Assembly: GCA_029560585.1 (NCBI GenBank)
Contig: JAKQKQ010000142.1
Span: 1-64,000, forward strand
Reading direction: 5' to 3'
From: Verrucomicrobiota bacterium
GTDB taxonomy: Bacteria > Verrucomicrobiota > Verrucomicrobiia > JADLBR01
Length of the DNA: 64,000 nucleotides
Shown here: positions 44,855-53,442 of the stretch, one piece after another
Numbering within the stretch: position 1 is the stretch's first letter
How the letters are laid out: every line of letters begins with the position of its first letter
The notes under the pieces: generated by a model
Databases searched by the model: none
The model's input: only the letters and a program-made list of their open reading frames with translations
Told to the model about the DNA's origin: nothing
Program-made: the position numbers and the translations under genes

Positions 44855-45942
44855 GCGTCCGCTCCACCGCTCTTCAGAAGTTCCGATGCCGCCTCAACGA
44901 TCCGCTCCGGCTCCAGGCCGGTGAGGCATGCAAAATCTAATTTAGCCGGACATCGCATCGGGGTCGAGGAATACTGAAAACATGGCCGGCACGGCATGTC
45001 CCTTGCGATGATCCGGTGCGGCACGCCCCACGGCCTGACGAACGTCGGGTTGGTCGGGCCGAATATCGTCGCGCACGGCACGCCCATCGACGCCGCCAGA
45101 TGCATGAGGCCAGAATCGTTTGAAATCATGAGCCGCGCCCGCCCCAGCCACGCGGCGCAGTGCAAGATCGTCGGCGTCGCCGGGATCGCGTGACAACCCG
45201 CCGGCAGCCGCGCCACCAGACGCTCCGTCAGCGGGGCATCCATACCCCCGCTGAACACCAGATAGAAAACGTCCGGCCTCCGCGCGCGCAAGACGACGAG
45301 GGCCGCCGCCAGCGCCTCCGGCGGATAACAGCGCTGCTGCTGGTTTTTCAGGACGCTGCAGCTCGCGTGCACCGCCACCCACGTCTTCCCGGCCGCCTCG
45401 CCCGGCAGCCGCCGCGCCCCTTCCTCCACCTCCGCATCGATCGCTCCCGGTATTACCGGCGCCACCAGCCTGCCCGGCACCTGCACATCCACCGGCACCA
45501 GCCCCGCCCGCTGCACGAGCCGCACGTTCTCTTCCACCGCGTGCAGTGAAACATCCTCGTCCAGCCGAATGTCATTCAGGAACGACCAGCTGCGCAGGCG
45601 ATGCCTCACGTAGCGGTGTGCCAGCCGATGCCGCGCCCCGGCCACGACGTTCGCCACGTTATACTCGAAGCGATTTGATCCGTAGGGGATCACGCCCCAG
45701 TCGAACCGTTGCCGGCGCAGGCCGGCCAAGAACCGCATCCCCTCCAGCGCCGGCCGCCCCACGAAATCGAACCGGGCCACTTCCTCCACGAGACCCGTGG
45801 CGGCCAGCAGATCCCCGACCGAGCCGAACATCGTCAGGCCGGTCACCCGCGTCCCCGGATTGTGCCGCCGGACGAGATCCAGCGCCGGCAACCACTGGAG
45901 CGTGTCGCCCAATCCCGAGATATTGAACGCCAGCAACCTCAT
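44851..45942 (-). CDS. Glycosyltransferase family 9 (heptosyltransferase-like)
   Basis: A 363-residue GT9 protein. ATG 45942 (MRLLAFNISGLGDTLQWLPALDLVRRHNPGTRVTGLT) is used; it overlaps the methyltransferase stop by 4 bases. Later motifs: VAVHASCSVLKNQQQRCYPPEALAAAL, a C-terminal donor site HCAAWLGRARLMISNDSGLMHLAASMGVPCATIFGPTNPTFVRPWG. Such enzymes add heptose or other sugars to lipopolysaccharide or surface glycans from nucleotide donors. A Cys-rich tail (CRPCFQYSSTPMRCPAKLDFACLTGL) is typical of GT9 members that act on similar substrates. Confidence 0.92.
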   Translation of the reverse strand: MRLLAFNISGLGDTLQWLPALDLVRRHNPGTRVTGLTMFGSVGDLLAATGLVEEVARFDFVGRPALEGMRFLAGLRRQRFDWGVIPYGSNRFEYNVANVVAGARHRLAHRYVRHRLRSWSFLNDIRLDEDVSLHAVEENVRLVQRAGLVPVDVQVPGRLVAPVIPGAIDAEVEEGARRLPGEAAGKTWVAVHASCSVLKNQQQRCYPPEALAAALVVLRARRPDVFYLVFSGGMDAPLTERLVARLPAGCHAIPATPTILHCAAWLGRARLMISNDSGLMHLAASMGVPCATIFGPTNPTFVRPWGVPHRIIARDMPCRPCFQYSSTPMRCPAKLDFACLTGLEPERIVEAASELLKSGGADA

Positions 45943-46814
45943 GGCCCACCCCCCTTCTCTGCGATCACCTCCAGGCTCGACGCCAGTCGCCGATACAGCA
46001 TCCGGGCCACCATCGCGCACGGCAGTGCCGCAAGATCCAGCGCCCGCACCCACCCCCGCGACAGCACGCCATGTTGCCCGGATCCCACCCCCAGCCATCG
46101 CCATAGGCTGTTCACCTCGACCATCACGCTATCCCACGCCGGCGATGCGGTGCGCACGCGCAAGAATCCCTCCGACTCCAACAACCGCCTGACCGATGCC
46201 GCAGAAAAAAAACGCACGTGGCTCGGGTCCTCCAGATTCCACCAGGCCCCGCCAAAAAGCGCCAGCCCGGCCGAATCCGCGCTGGGCGTCAGGACGTAAA
46301 GGCGCCCCCCCGGCCGCAGCGCGCGAAAACAGGCCCGCGCAAAAGCGCGCACGTCATCCACGTGCTCGATGAGATGGATTCCCAAAACCAGGTCAAATGC
46401 CCCCTCCGGGATCGCCGCGTCCTCGATACCACCCCAGAAAAGTCGCGCACGCTCCCTGACCACCGGATCCACCGCAACGCCCAGCATGCCCTTCTCCACG
46501 CCCGCCACGGCACAGCCCCGATCCATCAGCCGTCGCAGCAGCGCCCCAGACCCAAACCCGATGTCCAGCACGGATGGGGCCGGCCCACCCCGCAGAAACA
46601 GCCGGTCGAGGCGCCGCATCGTCAATGCCAGCCGCACCCCATCGAACCCCAAACTGCCCCCCCATGGATGCCCCCGCGCCCCGCGCGGCCCCTCACCCAC
46701 CTCCCGCAGCAAATGCCCGCACCCATCGCAGCGAAACAGGTCCCGCGGGCCGCGCATCGACCACGGGCGCAAACCACCCCCGCAGATCTCGCACGCTCTG
46801 GCGGACTGTGCCAT
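45939..46814 (-). CDS. SAM-dependent methyltransferase with N-terminal zinc-ribbon
   Basis: A 291-residue protein; ATG 46814 is used, with an in-frame GTG 12 codons upstream as alternative. An N-terminal Cys-rich part (CEICGGGLRP, FRCDGCGHLLRE) resembles a zinc ribbon found in many sugar methyltransferases. The Rossmann methyltransferase follows: VLDIGFGSGALLRRLMDRG (SAM loop), FDLVLGIHLIEHVDDVRAFARACFRALRPGGRLYVLTPSADS, HVRFFSAASVRRLLESEGF. It heads the glycan operon and likely methylates a surface sugar or nucleotide sugar. The divergent intergenic region upstream carries a MITE. Confidence 0.9.
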   Translation of the reverse strand: MAQSARACEICGGGLRPWSMRGPRDLFRCDGCGHLLREVGEGPRGARGHPWGGSLGFDGVRLALTMRRLDRLFLRGGPAPSVLDIGFGSGALLRRLMDRGCAVAGVEKGMLGVAVDPVVRERARLFWGGIEDAAIPEGAFDLVLGIHLIEHVDDVRAFARACFRALRPGGRLYVLTPSADSAGLALFGGAWWNLEDPSHVRFFSAASVRRLLESEGFLRVRTASPAWDSVMVEVNSLWRWLGVGSGQHGVLSRGWVRALDLAALPCAMVARMLYRRLASSLEVIAEKGGGP

Positions 46815-46910
46815 GCCTCCATCCACCGCGCCCTTGTAGGCCCGACTCACCCCGTTGAGAAGCGTTTCCAGTCACCGCGCCAACCGTACCGCGCGCCATG
46901 TTGTCGAGAC

Positions 46911-47087
46911 GGGGTCAACTCTCGATTCTTGACACTCTCCAAGACCCATGCGGGGTGGCATGTGTTTCAGGCAGCGTTTTCAGCGTGCATCGGATCCTCC
47001 GTTCACAGCCGCGACCATGCGACACCGCCCGACGTTGCCTTCAAGCCGACCCGCGCGCGGAAGTGTCAAGAATCGAGAGTTGACCCC
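46911..47087. mobile_element. 177-bp MITE-like element with perfect 26-bp inverted ends
   Basis: The left end (46911-46936) starts GGGGTCAACTCTCGATTC and continues TTGACACT; the right end (47062-47087) is its exact reverse complement over 26 bases. The 125-base interior has no gene. A single right-type end (one mismatch) lies alone at 52911-52935. Each end contains TTGACA reading inward. The layout is a non-autonomous transposon or REPIN-like element; the transposase is not in the window. Confidence 0.85.
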
Positions 47088-47296
47088 GGGCACACCCCAG
47101 CGTGGTGACCAAGGACGACGATTTCACCCCCGACTGCGCGCTGGGCGTCGGTGGGATCCTCCCAAAACCATCGGCATTTCACTTGTTTGCGACATTAGCC
47201 GTAATGGGCGCTTGACGAGCTGCGGTGCTCGCCTGTAGAAGCACGATGAGCCGCGATACCTCGGATTAAATGCCCATCGATGGAAAATCGGGGGCC

Positions 47297-49876
47297 ATGA
47301 GTGTTATGAATGATCGTTCATTGGGTTCATGTGCATCGCTTCATCTGGGTGCGCTTTCCTTTTCCGTTTGCCTGCGACGGACGCTCATGGTGCCCTTCCT
47401 CGCGCTGCTGCCCCTGGCGGCGGCGGCGGCGCCGGGCACGTGGTGGACCAACGGCAGCGCCAGTTGGTTCACGACGGGCAACTGGAGCGCCGGGGTGCCG
47501 GATTCCAGCACCTATGCATTTATCACCAACGGGGGCACCGCCCAGATCGCCGGCGGCGCCGCCGTGGCAAACGTCCTCGATATCCAGAACGGCATGCTCT
47601 CTCTCACAGGCGGCAGCCTCGACCTGAACGGCCTCATCGCGACCAACGGCGCATCGAGCGACATCCTCGTTAACGGCGGCTGGCTCACCAGCCGCGGCAG
47701 CACGATGAGCAACCTCGCGAATTTCGTGATCGGCGACACCGGCGGCGGGGCGACCTTCGAGGCGCAGGGCGGGGCGCATGCCTTCGCCAACAACCTGGTG
47801 GTCGGCAATATCTCGGACGGCAACCAGATGCTCGTCACCACCGGCGCGATGGTGGCCAATGGCATCGGGTATATCGGAAACGACAGCGCCTCCAGCGGCA
47901 ATGCGGTGCTGGTCACCGGCACCGGATCGCTCTGGACCAACCGCGGCGAATTATACGTGGGTCGTTCCGGTTGGGGCAACTCGCTGACGATCTCGAATGG
48001 CGGGGTCGTCAACAACAATCACGGCTACGTGGGTAACTACGCGGGTGCCAGCAACAACGCGGTGCTGGTCACGGGCTCCGGATCGCTCTGGATAAACAGG
48101 GGCGAACTGAACGTGGGCAATGCCGGCTCCGGCAATTCGCTGACAATCTCGAACGGCGGGTTCGTCCAGAACGTGAACAGCCGGGTGGGCAACGCGTCAG
48201 GCAGCAACGCGGTGATCGTGACCGGCGGCGGGTCGGTCTGGACAAACGGCAACGCCATGTACCTGGGCGTTTCCGGCAGCTCGAACAACAAGCTGACGAT
48301 CTCGGACGGTGGGGTTGTCTTCGATTTTTCCGCCGACATCGGCTGGTCGTCCTGCACCCGCAACACGGCGACTGTCACCGGGACCGGATCGGTCTGGAAC
48401 AGCGGCGGTTCTCTGAGCGTGGGTTCTTACGGCTGGGATAACGCGCTGACGATTTCGAACGGCGGGGCCGTCCACGACAATAACGGCTACGTGGGCTACA
48501 ACGCTGCGTCGGCCAGCAATAACACGGTTCTGGTCACGGGCACCGGATCGGTCTGGTCCAACCGCAGCGATCTGACCGTGGGCAATGCCGGCTCCGGCAA
48601 TTCGCTGACGGTCGCGGACGGCGCGGTGGTCCACGACAATAACGGTTACGTGGGCTACCAAACGTCGACCACCAACAACGCGGTATGGGTCACCGGCGGC
48701 GGCTCCCTTTGGTCCAACCGCAGCGATCTATACGTGGGCAACTACGGCTCTGGCAACTCGCTGACAGTCTCGAACGGCGGGATCGTCCACGACAATAACG
48801 GCTTCGTGGGCTACAACACTTCGAGCAGCAGCAACGCGGTGTGGGTCACCGGCGGTGGCTCCCTTTGGACCAACCGCAGTGATCTGACCGTGGGCTATTC
48901 CGGCAAGGGCAACTCGCTGACCATCAGCAATGGCGGGGCGGTGGCGGCGCGGAATGTCTACATCAGCAGCCAGCCCGCCGCGACCGGCAACGTGATCCGA
49001 ATCGACGGCGGCATTCTGAGGGCGGTGAGCAACGTGACGGTGGGTGCGGCCGGTTCGCTGGAGGTGGCTAGCGGGACCCTCGACGTGGGCCGCATGGTCA
49101 CCAATCGGGGCAGCCTGTCCGGCGCCGGGACGTTCAAGGCGTTGCAAATCGTGAACGAGAGGCAGGCTACCTTCACCGGCAACGCCCAGATCCAGGCGGG
49201 CTACCGGAACTCCTCCGGCGCGACGACGGAAGTGGCACACGCGACGGGCGCGGTCTTTCAGGGGCCCGTGACCAATGCGGCCGGCGCGGTGTTCAAGAAC
49301 ACCGGGGGGCTCGTCCAATTCCTCGCGATCTTCGAGAATCAGGGATTGTACGCGAGCGATCCGGCGACGAATCAGTTCACGACCTTTTCGGTCGGGCCCG
49401 GCGGTTCGGTGGCCGGCGGCGCAGGCGACCTGTTCGAGTTCGATGGCGACTTCCTAAACAAGAGCACCAACGCCGCGGCGTTCGATCTGGCGTCGGCGGA
49501 AGTGGCATTCGCCGGCGGCGGGAGCCACATCTTCGAGCTGGCGGGCGTGGACCTCGGGGCAAATGCGTACGGATACGCGTCCAACTTCGCGATCGGCGTC
49601 CTGACCCTCGGCGCCGGCGACGTCCTCACCCTGCTCGACGGCAACACCGGCAACGCCGGAACGGCGCTCTACGTGGGCGTCTTCAACGCCGACACCAACA
49701 GCATCACATCGGCGTTCAACATCTACTACGACGCGGATCTAAATCTCGCGCTCGGCGGCGGGACCTACGAACTCAACGGCGGCGGGTTCCTGATCGCGAT
49801 TCCAGAGCCGGGCCCCATCTTCGCCGTCATGGCCTCCGCCGCGGCCCTCCTCGGCCTCCGCCGGTTCCGTCGCTAG
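47297..49876 (+). CDS. PEP-CTERM surface protein with T5SS/PEP-CTERM-type repeats
   Basis: An 859-residue protein; ATG 47297 follows GGGGG at short spacing (47270 and 47306 are alternatives). A long n-region leads to the signal FLALLPLAAAAAPGTWW. The middle consists of seven related repeats of about 50 residues (between about 195 and 555), each like NAVLVTGTGSLWTNRGELYVG...GNSLTISNGG...GYVGY, matching the T5SS/PEP-CTERM-associated repeat. The end is IPEPGPIFAVMASAAALLGLRRFRR: PEP motif, membrane span and basic tail, recognised by exosortase and tied to exopolysaccharide export. No exosortase lies here. The repeats suggest a beta-solenoid surface fibre. It is divergent from the glycan operon. 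Confidence 0.9.
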   Translation: MSVMNDRSLGSCASLHLGALSFSVCLRRTLMVPFLALLPLAAAAAPGTWWTNGSASWFTTGNWSAGVPDSSTYAFITNGGTAQIAGGAAVANVLDIQNGMLSLTGGSLDLNGLIATNGASSDILVNGGWLTSRGSTMSNLANFVIGDTGGGATFEAQGGAHAFANNLVVGNISDGNQMLVTTGAMVANGIGYIGNDSASSGNAVLVTGTGSLWTNRGELYVGRSGWGNSLTISNGGVVNNNHGYVGNYAGASNNAVLVTGSGSLWINRGELNVGNAGSGNSLTISNGGFVQNVNSRVGNASGSNAVIVTGGGSVWTNGNAMYLGVSGSSNNKLTISDGGVVFDFSADIGWSSCTRNTATVTGTGSVWNSGGSLSVGSYGWDNALTISNGGAVHDNNGYVGYNAASASNNTVLVTGTGSVWSNRSDLTVGNAGSGNSLTVADGAVVHDNNGYVGYQTSTTNNAVWVTGGGSLWSNRSDLYVGNYGSGNSLTVSNGGIVHDNNGFVGYNTSSSSNAVWVTGGGSLWTNRSDLTVGYSGKGNSLTISNGGAVAARNVYISSQPAATGNVIRIDGGILRAVSNVTVGAAGSLEVASGTLDVGRMVTNRGSLSGAGTFKALQIVNERQATFTGNAQIQAGYRNSSGATTEVAHATGAVFQGPVTNAAGAVFKNTGGLVQFLAIFENQGLYASDPATNQFTTFSVGPGGSVAGGAGDLFEFDGDFLNKSTNAAAFDLASAEVAFAGGGSHIFELAGVDLGANAYGYASNFAIGVLTLGAGDVLTLLDGNTGNAGTALYVGVFNADTNSITSAFNIYYDADLNLALGGGTYELNGGGFLIAIPEPGPIFAVMASAAALLGLRRFRR
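47890..48940 (+). repeat. Seven tandem coding repeats in the PEP-CTERM gene
   Basis: About 50-codon units marked by G-T/S/G-G-S-L/V-W-x-N. Several neighbours (near 48540-48900) are almost identical at DNA level, which makes length variation by recombination likely. Confidence 0.75.
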
Positions 49877-49883
49877 GATTGGG

Positions 49884-50340
49884 AAGGTAGCGAAGCCGCT
49901 TCCGGCTTCGGCCCTCGCTCAGCCAGCGCCACGGGCGGGACGCCAGTGCCACGGAACCGTGGCATGGGCATCTTGCCCATGTCCCACGCCGAAGGGCGCA
50001 AGCCCTTCGCTACGGCAATGCGAGATAGCCTCGGGGCCAAGCAGGCCGTTAGGGTCACATCTCGCAGGCCGTTAGGGTCACATCTCGCAGGCCGTTAGGG
50101 TCACATCTCGCAGGCCGTTAGGGTCACATCTCGACATTAGACACAAGGTCTGATCAAACGGCTCTGGTGCGTGCGGAATGGGACAGATGGCGCGGAAGCC
50201 TGAAATATGAAGATTAGAGTCCCGATCGTTCTTGGCTAGTATATGAGCAGCCCACGATGAAGACACTCAAACTGGCGCTGACCGTCCTCTTGTCCGCAAC
50301 CATTGTGTCCGACGCCGTCGCGCAAGGAGAGGTCGAGCGG
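49884..50340 (+). repeat. Duplicated regulatory/signal-peptide cassette, copy A (457 bp)
   Basis: Matches 52944-53331 throughout, with a few substitutions and one length difference of 69 bases, exactly three 23-bp units. It holds a REP-like part (GTAGCGAAG...CTTCGCTAC with hairpin GAAGGGC-GCAA-GCCCTTC at 49991-50008), the 23-bp tandem array, the presumed promoter and the first 28 codons of the esterase gene. Confidence 0.9.
50042..50133 (+). repeat. Four tandem 23-bp repeats
   Basis: Four identical head-to-tail units starting CAGGCCGTTAGGGTC. Copy B of the cassette has one unit (53102-53124). There are no spacers between units, so this is not a CRISPR array. It lies about 125 bases before the esterase start. 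Confidence 0.92.
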
Positions 50341-51192
50341 CGCCGCTCGATCTTGAAGCAGTGGGTGGAGAAGAAGCGCGACGACCGCAGAACGGGCGCC
50401 GCTGCCGAGGGGGTGACGTCGAAACTGGACGTCCCCTACCTCGACGATCAGGAGCCGCTCCACCGGTTGGACGTCTACATTCCCGTGAGAAAGGAGAAGC
50501 CGCTCACCGTCCTCGTGCACATTCACGGCGGAGGCTGGGAGATCGGCGACAAGTCGATGATGAGGGGCACTGGCCTGTTCTATGCGTCGCATGGCGTCCT
50601 GTTCGTAACGCCGAACTACCGCCTGTCGCCGAAAGCCCAGCACCCCGCGCACGCCGAGGACTGCGCCGCGGCCGTGGCGTGGGCCTTCCGCCACGTCGAG
50701 GAGCTGGGCGGTGACCGTAGGCGGGTCTTTCTATCGGGGCACTCCGCCGGTGCCCACCTGGCCGCCCTGCTGGCCACGGACCCCGCCTTCCTGCAGAAGC
50801 ACGGCATCAAGCCTGCCTACTTGGCCGGCGTCATCCCGGTCGACGCGGCCAGTTACGACCTGGCGGACGACGACAACGAACTGGTGGTGAAGAAGCTCAT
50901 CCGGGACTCGTTCGGATCGGATCCGGCCGTGCTGAATGTTGCCTCGCCCCTCCATCACGTCTCCGCCGACGCGCGCTATCCCGATTTTCTGATCTTGAAC
51001 ACGATGAACCGCGCGTCCGCGGCGAAGGGGGGCAGACTGTTTGCCGACAAACTCAAGGGGGCGGGCTGCTCCGCACGGTTCGTGTCGGTTGATAATCACA
51101 CGCACGCCGAGATGGCCACGGGGATGTACGACCTCTCCGATCCCGTCGGAAGCGCGATCTTTGCGTTTCTTTTTCCCGCCTCCAAGGAATAG
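50257..51192 (+). CDS. Secreted alpha/beta-hydrolase (esterase, HSL/BD-FAE-like)
   Basis: A 311-residue protein with a signal peptide (MKTLKLALTVLLSATIVSDAVAQ). Family motifs: oxyanion HGGGW (90-94), nucleophile GHSAGAH (Ser163), VIPVDAASYDL, and a C-terminal DNHTHAEMATG with the catalytic His. This is the carboxylesterase/feruloyl-esterase-like group often found with plant-polysaccharide enzymes. Its promoter and signal-peptide region exists a second time at 52944-53331, so its expression signals have been duplicated. The predicted role is deacylation of glycans or small esters. Confidence 0.9.
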   Translation: MKTLKLALTVLLSATIVSDAVAQGEVERRRSILKQWVEKKRDDRRTGAAAEGVTSKLDVPYLDDQEPLHRLDVYIPVRKEKPLTVLVHIHGGGWEIGDKSMMRGTGLFYASHGVLFVTPNYRLSPKAQHPAHAEDCAAAVAWAFRHVEELGGDRRRVFLSGHSAGAHLAALLATDPAFLQKHGIKPAYLAGVIPVDAASYDLADDDNELVVKKLIRDSFGSDPAVLNVASPLHHVSADARYPDFLILNTMNRASAAKGGRLFADKLKGAGCSARFVSVDNHTHAEMATGMYDLSDPVGSAIFAFLFPASKE

Positions 51193-51429
51193 GCACCCTG
51201 ATGCTGGTGCGCTCTTTCTTTTAATCTGATCCGGGCGCGGGTTCAACTTCGGGAACACTGCTGAGAGCCTTGTCGCGTCGCTCGATAAAGCCCCCGCGCC
51301 CTAGGGGCCGGCGGCCCTCCCTCCCGCTCACGTCATCCCGACGACCGCGTCGAACGAGCCATGCAGGGCCTCGCCGCAAAGGACAGGGAGACGTCGAAGC
51401 GGCGGGACGATAACAGAAGAACGGGCCCG
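51193..51429. other. Intergenic stretch
   Basis: Between the esterase and the pseudogene; no frame or structure stands out. A further 150 bases (51859-52009) before the GH16 gene are also featureless. Confidence 0.3.
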
Positions 51430-51858
51430 TCACTGACCGGGACGTTTTGGTAAGTCACTTTCTCCCAAGTCGGCGATGTAAACCTTGCGCGTGCCGTCGG
51501 CGAATCCGTTGAAAACGACGTATCGACCGGCGTGTCACGCGGGGTGCGGGTCCACATCGTTGAAATACAGTTCCGCGTCGGAGCGGCCCCACTGGACGTC
51601 GGCGCCGACCTGAACTTCCCAGCCATGCGACTGTGCGACCACGCCTTCGGTGCCGCGCTGCAAGTCAATCACCACCACGTCACCGGCGTCACCGGCAACC
51701 GGCGCGCGATTCTCGCAGGGGAGACGGGACAGTGCCAGGAATCGTCCCGACGGGCTAATCGGCGAAGTGTCGAAGAAGCGGTGCAATACCGGCTCGCCAG
51801 GCATGACATAAACCGGAACGGCCGGATTGTGCTCGGTGTATCGAGGATACCGGCTCAA
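51430..51858 (-). pseudogene. Broken TolB/oligogalacturonate-lyase-like propeller gene fragment
   Basis: The reverse strand reads TEHNPAVPVYVMPGEPVLHRFFDTSPISPSGRFLALSRLP through VIDLQRGTEGVVAQSHGWEVQVGADVQWGRSDAELYFNDVDPHPA. A TGA (51535-51537) follows, and the same frame then continues HAGRYVVFNGFADGTRKVYIADLGESDLPKRPGQ to a second stop at 51430. This is the N-terminal region of a WD40/TolB-like propeller protein split by an in-frame stop and cut short. No full gene remains. Confidence 0.65.
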
Positions 51859-52009
51859 CGAGTCAAGCCCTTGCCAGGCGCAGAGGCTCTCCCTCCCCTC
51901 ACGACATCCCGAGCACGTGAGGGAGATGGTGGGGCGACTGTAGCGAAGCGCGCCGGGGGCCGCTCTAGACCCACCTCGACCTCGGGACGGCTTTCCCTAC
52001 GCTGCCCGC

Positions 52010-52873
52010 ATGGCCGGAGCAGTTTTACGATTCCAGGGCGTCTTGTGTTTCATGCTGCTCGCCAGGCTCGCGGCTGGATCGGCGGCGGACGTGGTGCCGA
52101 ACCCATTGGACAAACCGGGGTGGGTGCTCGACGCCCATGACGAGTTCGATGGCCCGGCCCTCAACACGGATCTTTGGAGCCCCTTTTACTTGGAATCGAG
52201 GACCGAGAGGGGACGGGCGGCCGCAAGATATGAGTTACGCGACGGCTGTCTCGTCCTGTTCGTCGATGCAGATACAAAGGGATATTTCGAGGACGGCCCG
52301 GATGTGATGACGGTGTCGGGCATACAGACAGGCGACCGCACGCGCCTGCACAAGGATGCCGATCCCGTGCACCACGAGATTCCGGCGAAGATCAACTATG
52401 CGCCAATGTATGGCTATTTTGAGATCCGGGCGAAATTGCCGGAGGGGGCACAGTCGGCGTTCTGGACACTGGGCATCAAGGATGGGCCCACGCACGCCGG
52501 TGAGATCGATATTTTCGAAAGCATCAGGGACAACCCGCGGCTCTTGAAGTTCGTCATCCACACGTGGGGCGACAAGAGCCTCAGGCACGAGAGCCTGAGG
52601 CCCGCGCTGGATTTCGATTCGACCGCGGGGTTTCACATCTATGCGCTGGAGTGGGATCCGGGCGGGTGCGCGCTGGTCGTCGACAATCGGAGGTTCATGG
52701 TCATGTCGCAGGCACCGAGTTACCCGAGTGTCTTCCTCTTGACGCTCTACGGCAACACGCGGGACCGCTCGCGGAGGGAGTTCCGCGTCGACTACTTCCG
52801 GGCGTACAAGAAGGAGGGGCAGCCGCTGACACGGGGGGTCGAGGCGTTCCGCCGGCCCCAGTCGGAACCCTGA
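52010..52873 (+). CDS. GH16-family glycoside hydrolase
   Basis: A 287-residue secreted enzyme (signal peptide about 1-25). The jelly-roll GH16 catalytic motif GEIDIFES is intact (Glu165 nucleophile, Asp167, Glu170 acid/base), preceded by YGYFEIRAKLPEGAQSAFWTLG and followed by FHIYALEWDPGGCALVVDNRRF. The family cleaves beta-1,3 or beta-1,4 glucans and galactans (laminarin, agar, carrageenan, porphyran); the sequence does not show which. The C-terminal 20 residues are not conserved. The gene is followed by a lone MITE end and copy B of the duplicated cassette. Confidence 0.92.
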   Translation: MAGAVLRFQGVLCFMLLARLAAGSAADVVPNPLDKPGWVLDAHDEFDGPALNTDLWSPFYLESRTERGRAAARYELRDGCLVLFVDADTKGYFEDGPDVMTVSGIQTGDRTRLHKDADPVHHEIPAKINYAPMYGYFEIRAKLPEGAQSAFWTLGIKDGPTHAGEIDIFESIRDNPRLLKFVIHTWGDKSLRHESLRPALDFDSTAGFHIYALEWDPGGCALVVDNRRFMVMSQAPSYPSVFLLTLYGNTRDRSRREFRVDYFRAYKKEGQPLTRGVEAFRRPQSEP

Positions 52874-52910
52874 GAGCGATCGTAAAGCCTCTGGCCCGAC
52901 CCCTGAAAGA

Positions 52911-52935
52911 ATGTCAAGAATCGAGAGTTGACCCC
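52911..52935. repeat. Solo end of the MITE family
   Basis: Matches the right end of the 46911-47087 element with one mismatch at its outer base. It is 38 bases after the GH16 stop and 8 bases before cassette copy B. Its partner end is missing. Confidence 0.8.
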
Positions 52936-52943
52936 GATAGTGC

Positions 52944-53331
52944 AAGGTAGCGAAGCCGCTTCCGGCTTCGGCCCTCGCTCAGCCAGCGCCACGGGCGGGA
53001 CGCCCGTGCCACGGAACCGTGGCATGGGCATCTTGCCCATGTCCCACGCCGAAGGGCGCAAGCCCTTCGCTACGGCAATGCGAGATAGCCTCGGGGCCAG
53101 GCAGGCCGTTAGGGTCACATCTCGACATTAGACACAAGGTCTGATCAAACGGCTCTGGTGCGTGCGGAATGGGACAGATGGCGCGGAAGCGTGAAATATG
53201 ACGATTAGAGTCCCGATCGTTCTTGGCTAATATACGTGCAGCCCACGATGAAGACCCTCATATTGGCGCTGGCCGTCCTCTTGTCCGCAACCATTGTGTC
53301 CGACGCCGTCGCGCAAGGAGGGGTCGAGCGG
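52944..53331 (+). repeat. Duplicated cassette, copy B (388 bp)
   Basis: The counterpart of 49884-50340 with one instead of four 23-bp units. It contains the REP part (hairpin at 53051-53068), the promoter region and the signal-peptide start of the esterase. It ends about 12 bases before the stop codon of the minus-strand membrane gene. Confidence 0.9.
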
Positions 53332-53442
53332 GACCGCCCAGATCACATCAGGAATCCCATGATCTTTTTCAACAATTCGGCCGGCGACATCATGGTCAGG
53401 AACAGAGGCGCCACCGGCAGCATAGCGGCCACCGCGAGCTGA
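53248..53442 (+). pseudogene. Decapitated esterase copy: signal peptide only
   Basis: ATG 53248 begins MKTLILALAVLLSATIVSDAVAQGGVER, nearly identical to the esterase signal peptide at 50257. From about 53332 the frame runs into the antisense of the neighbouring membrane gene and stops at 53442 without any hydrolase sequence. It would be transcribed toward the 3' end of that gene. Either a dead fragment or an exported 64-residue peptide. Confidence 0.7.

Noticed and set aside
49873-50058. Reverse frame with GTGVPPVALAERG, seen twice (also 52792-53118)
   Set aside because: Translation of the REP-like repeat; present in both cassette copies and not a gene.
50042-50133. Possible CRISPR array
   Set aside because: The 23-bp units are directly adjacent with no spacers, and no cas gene is present.
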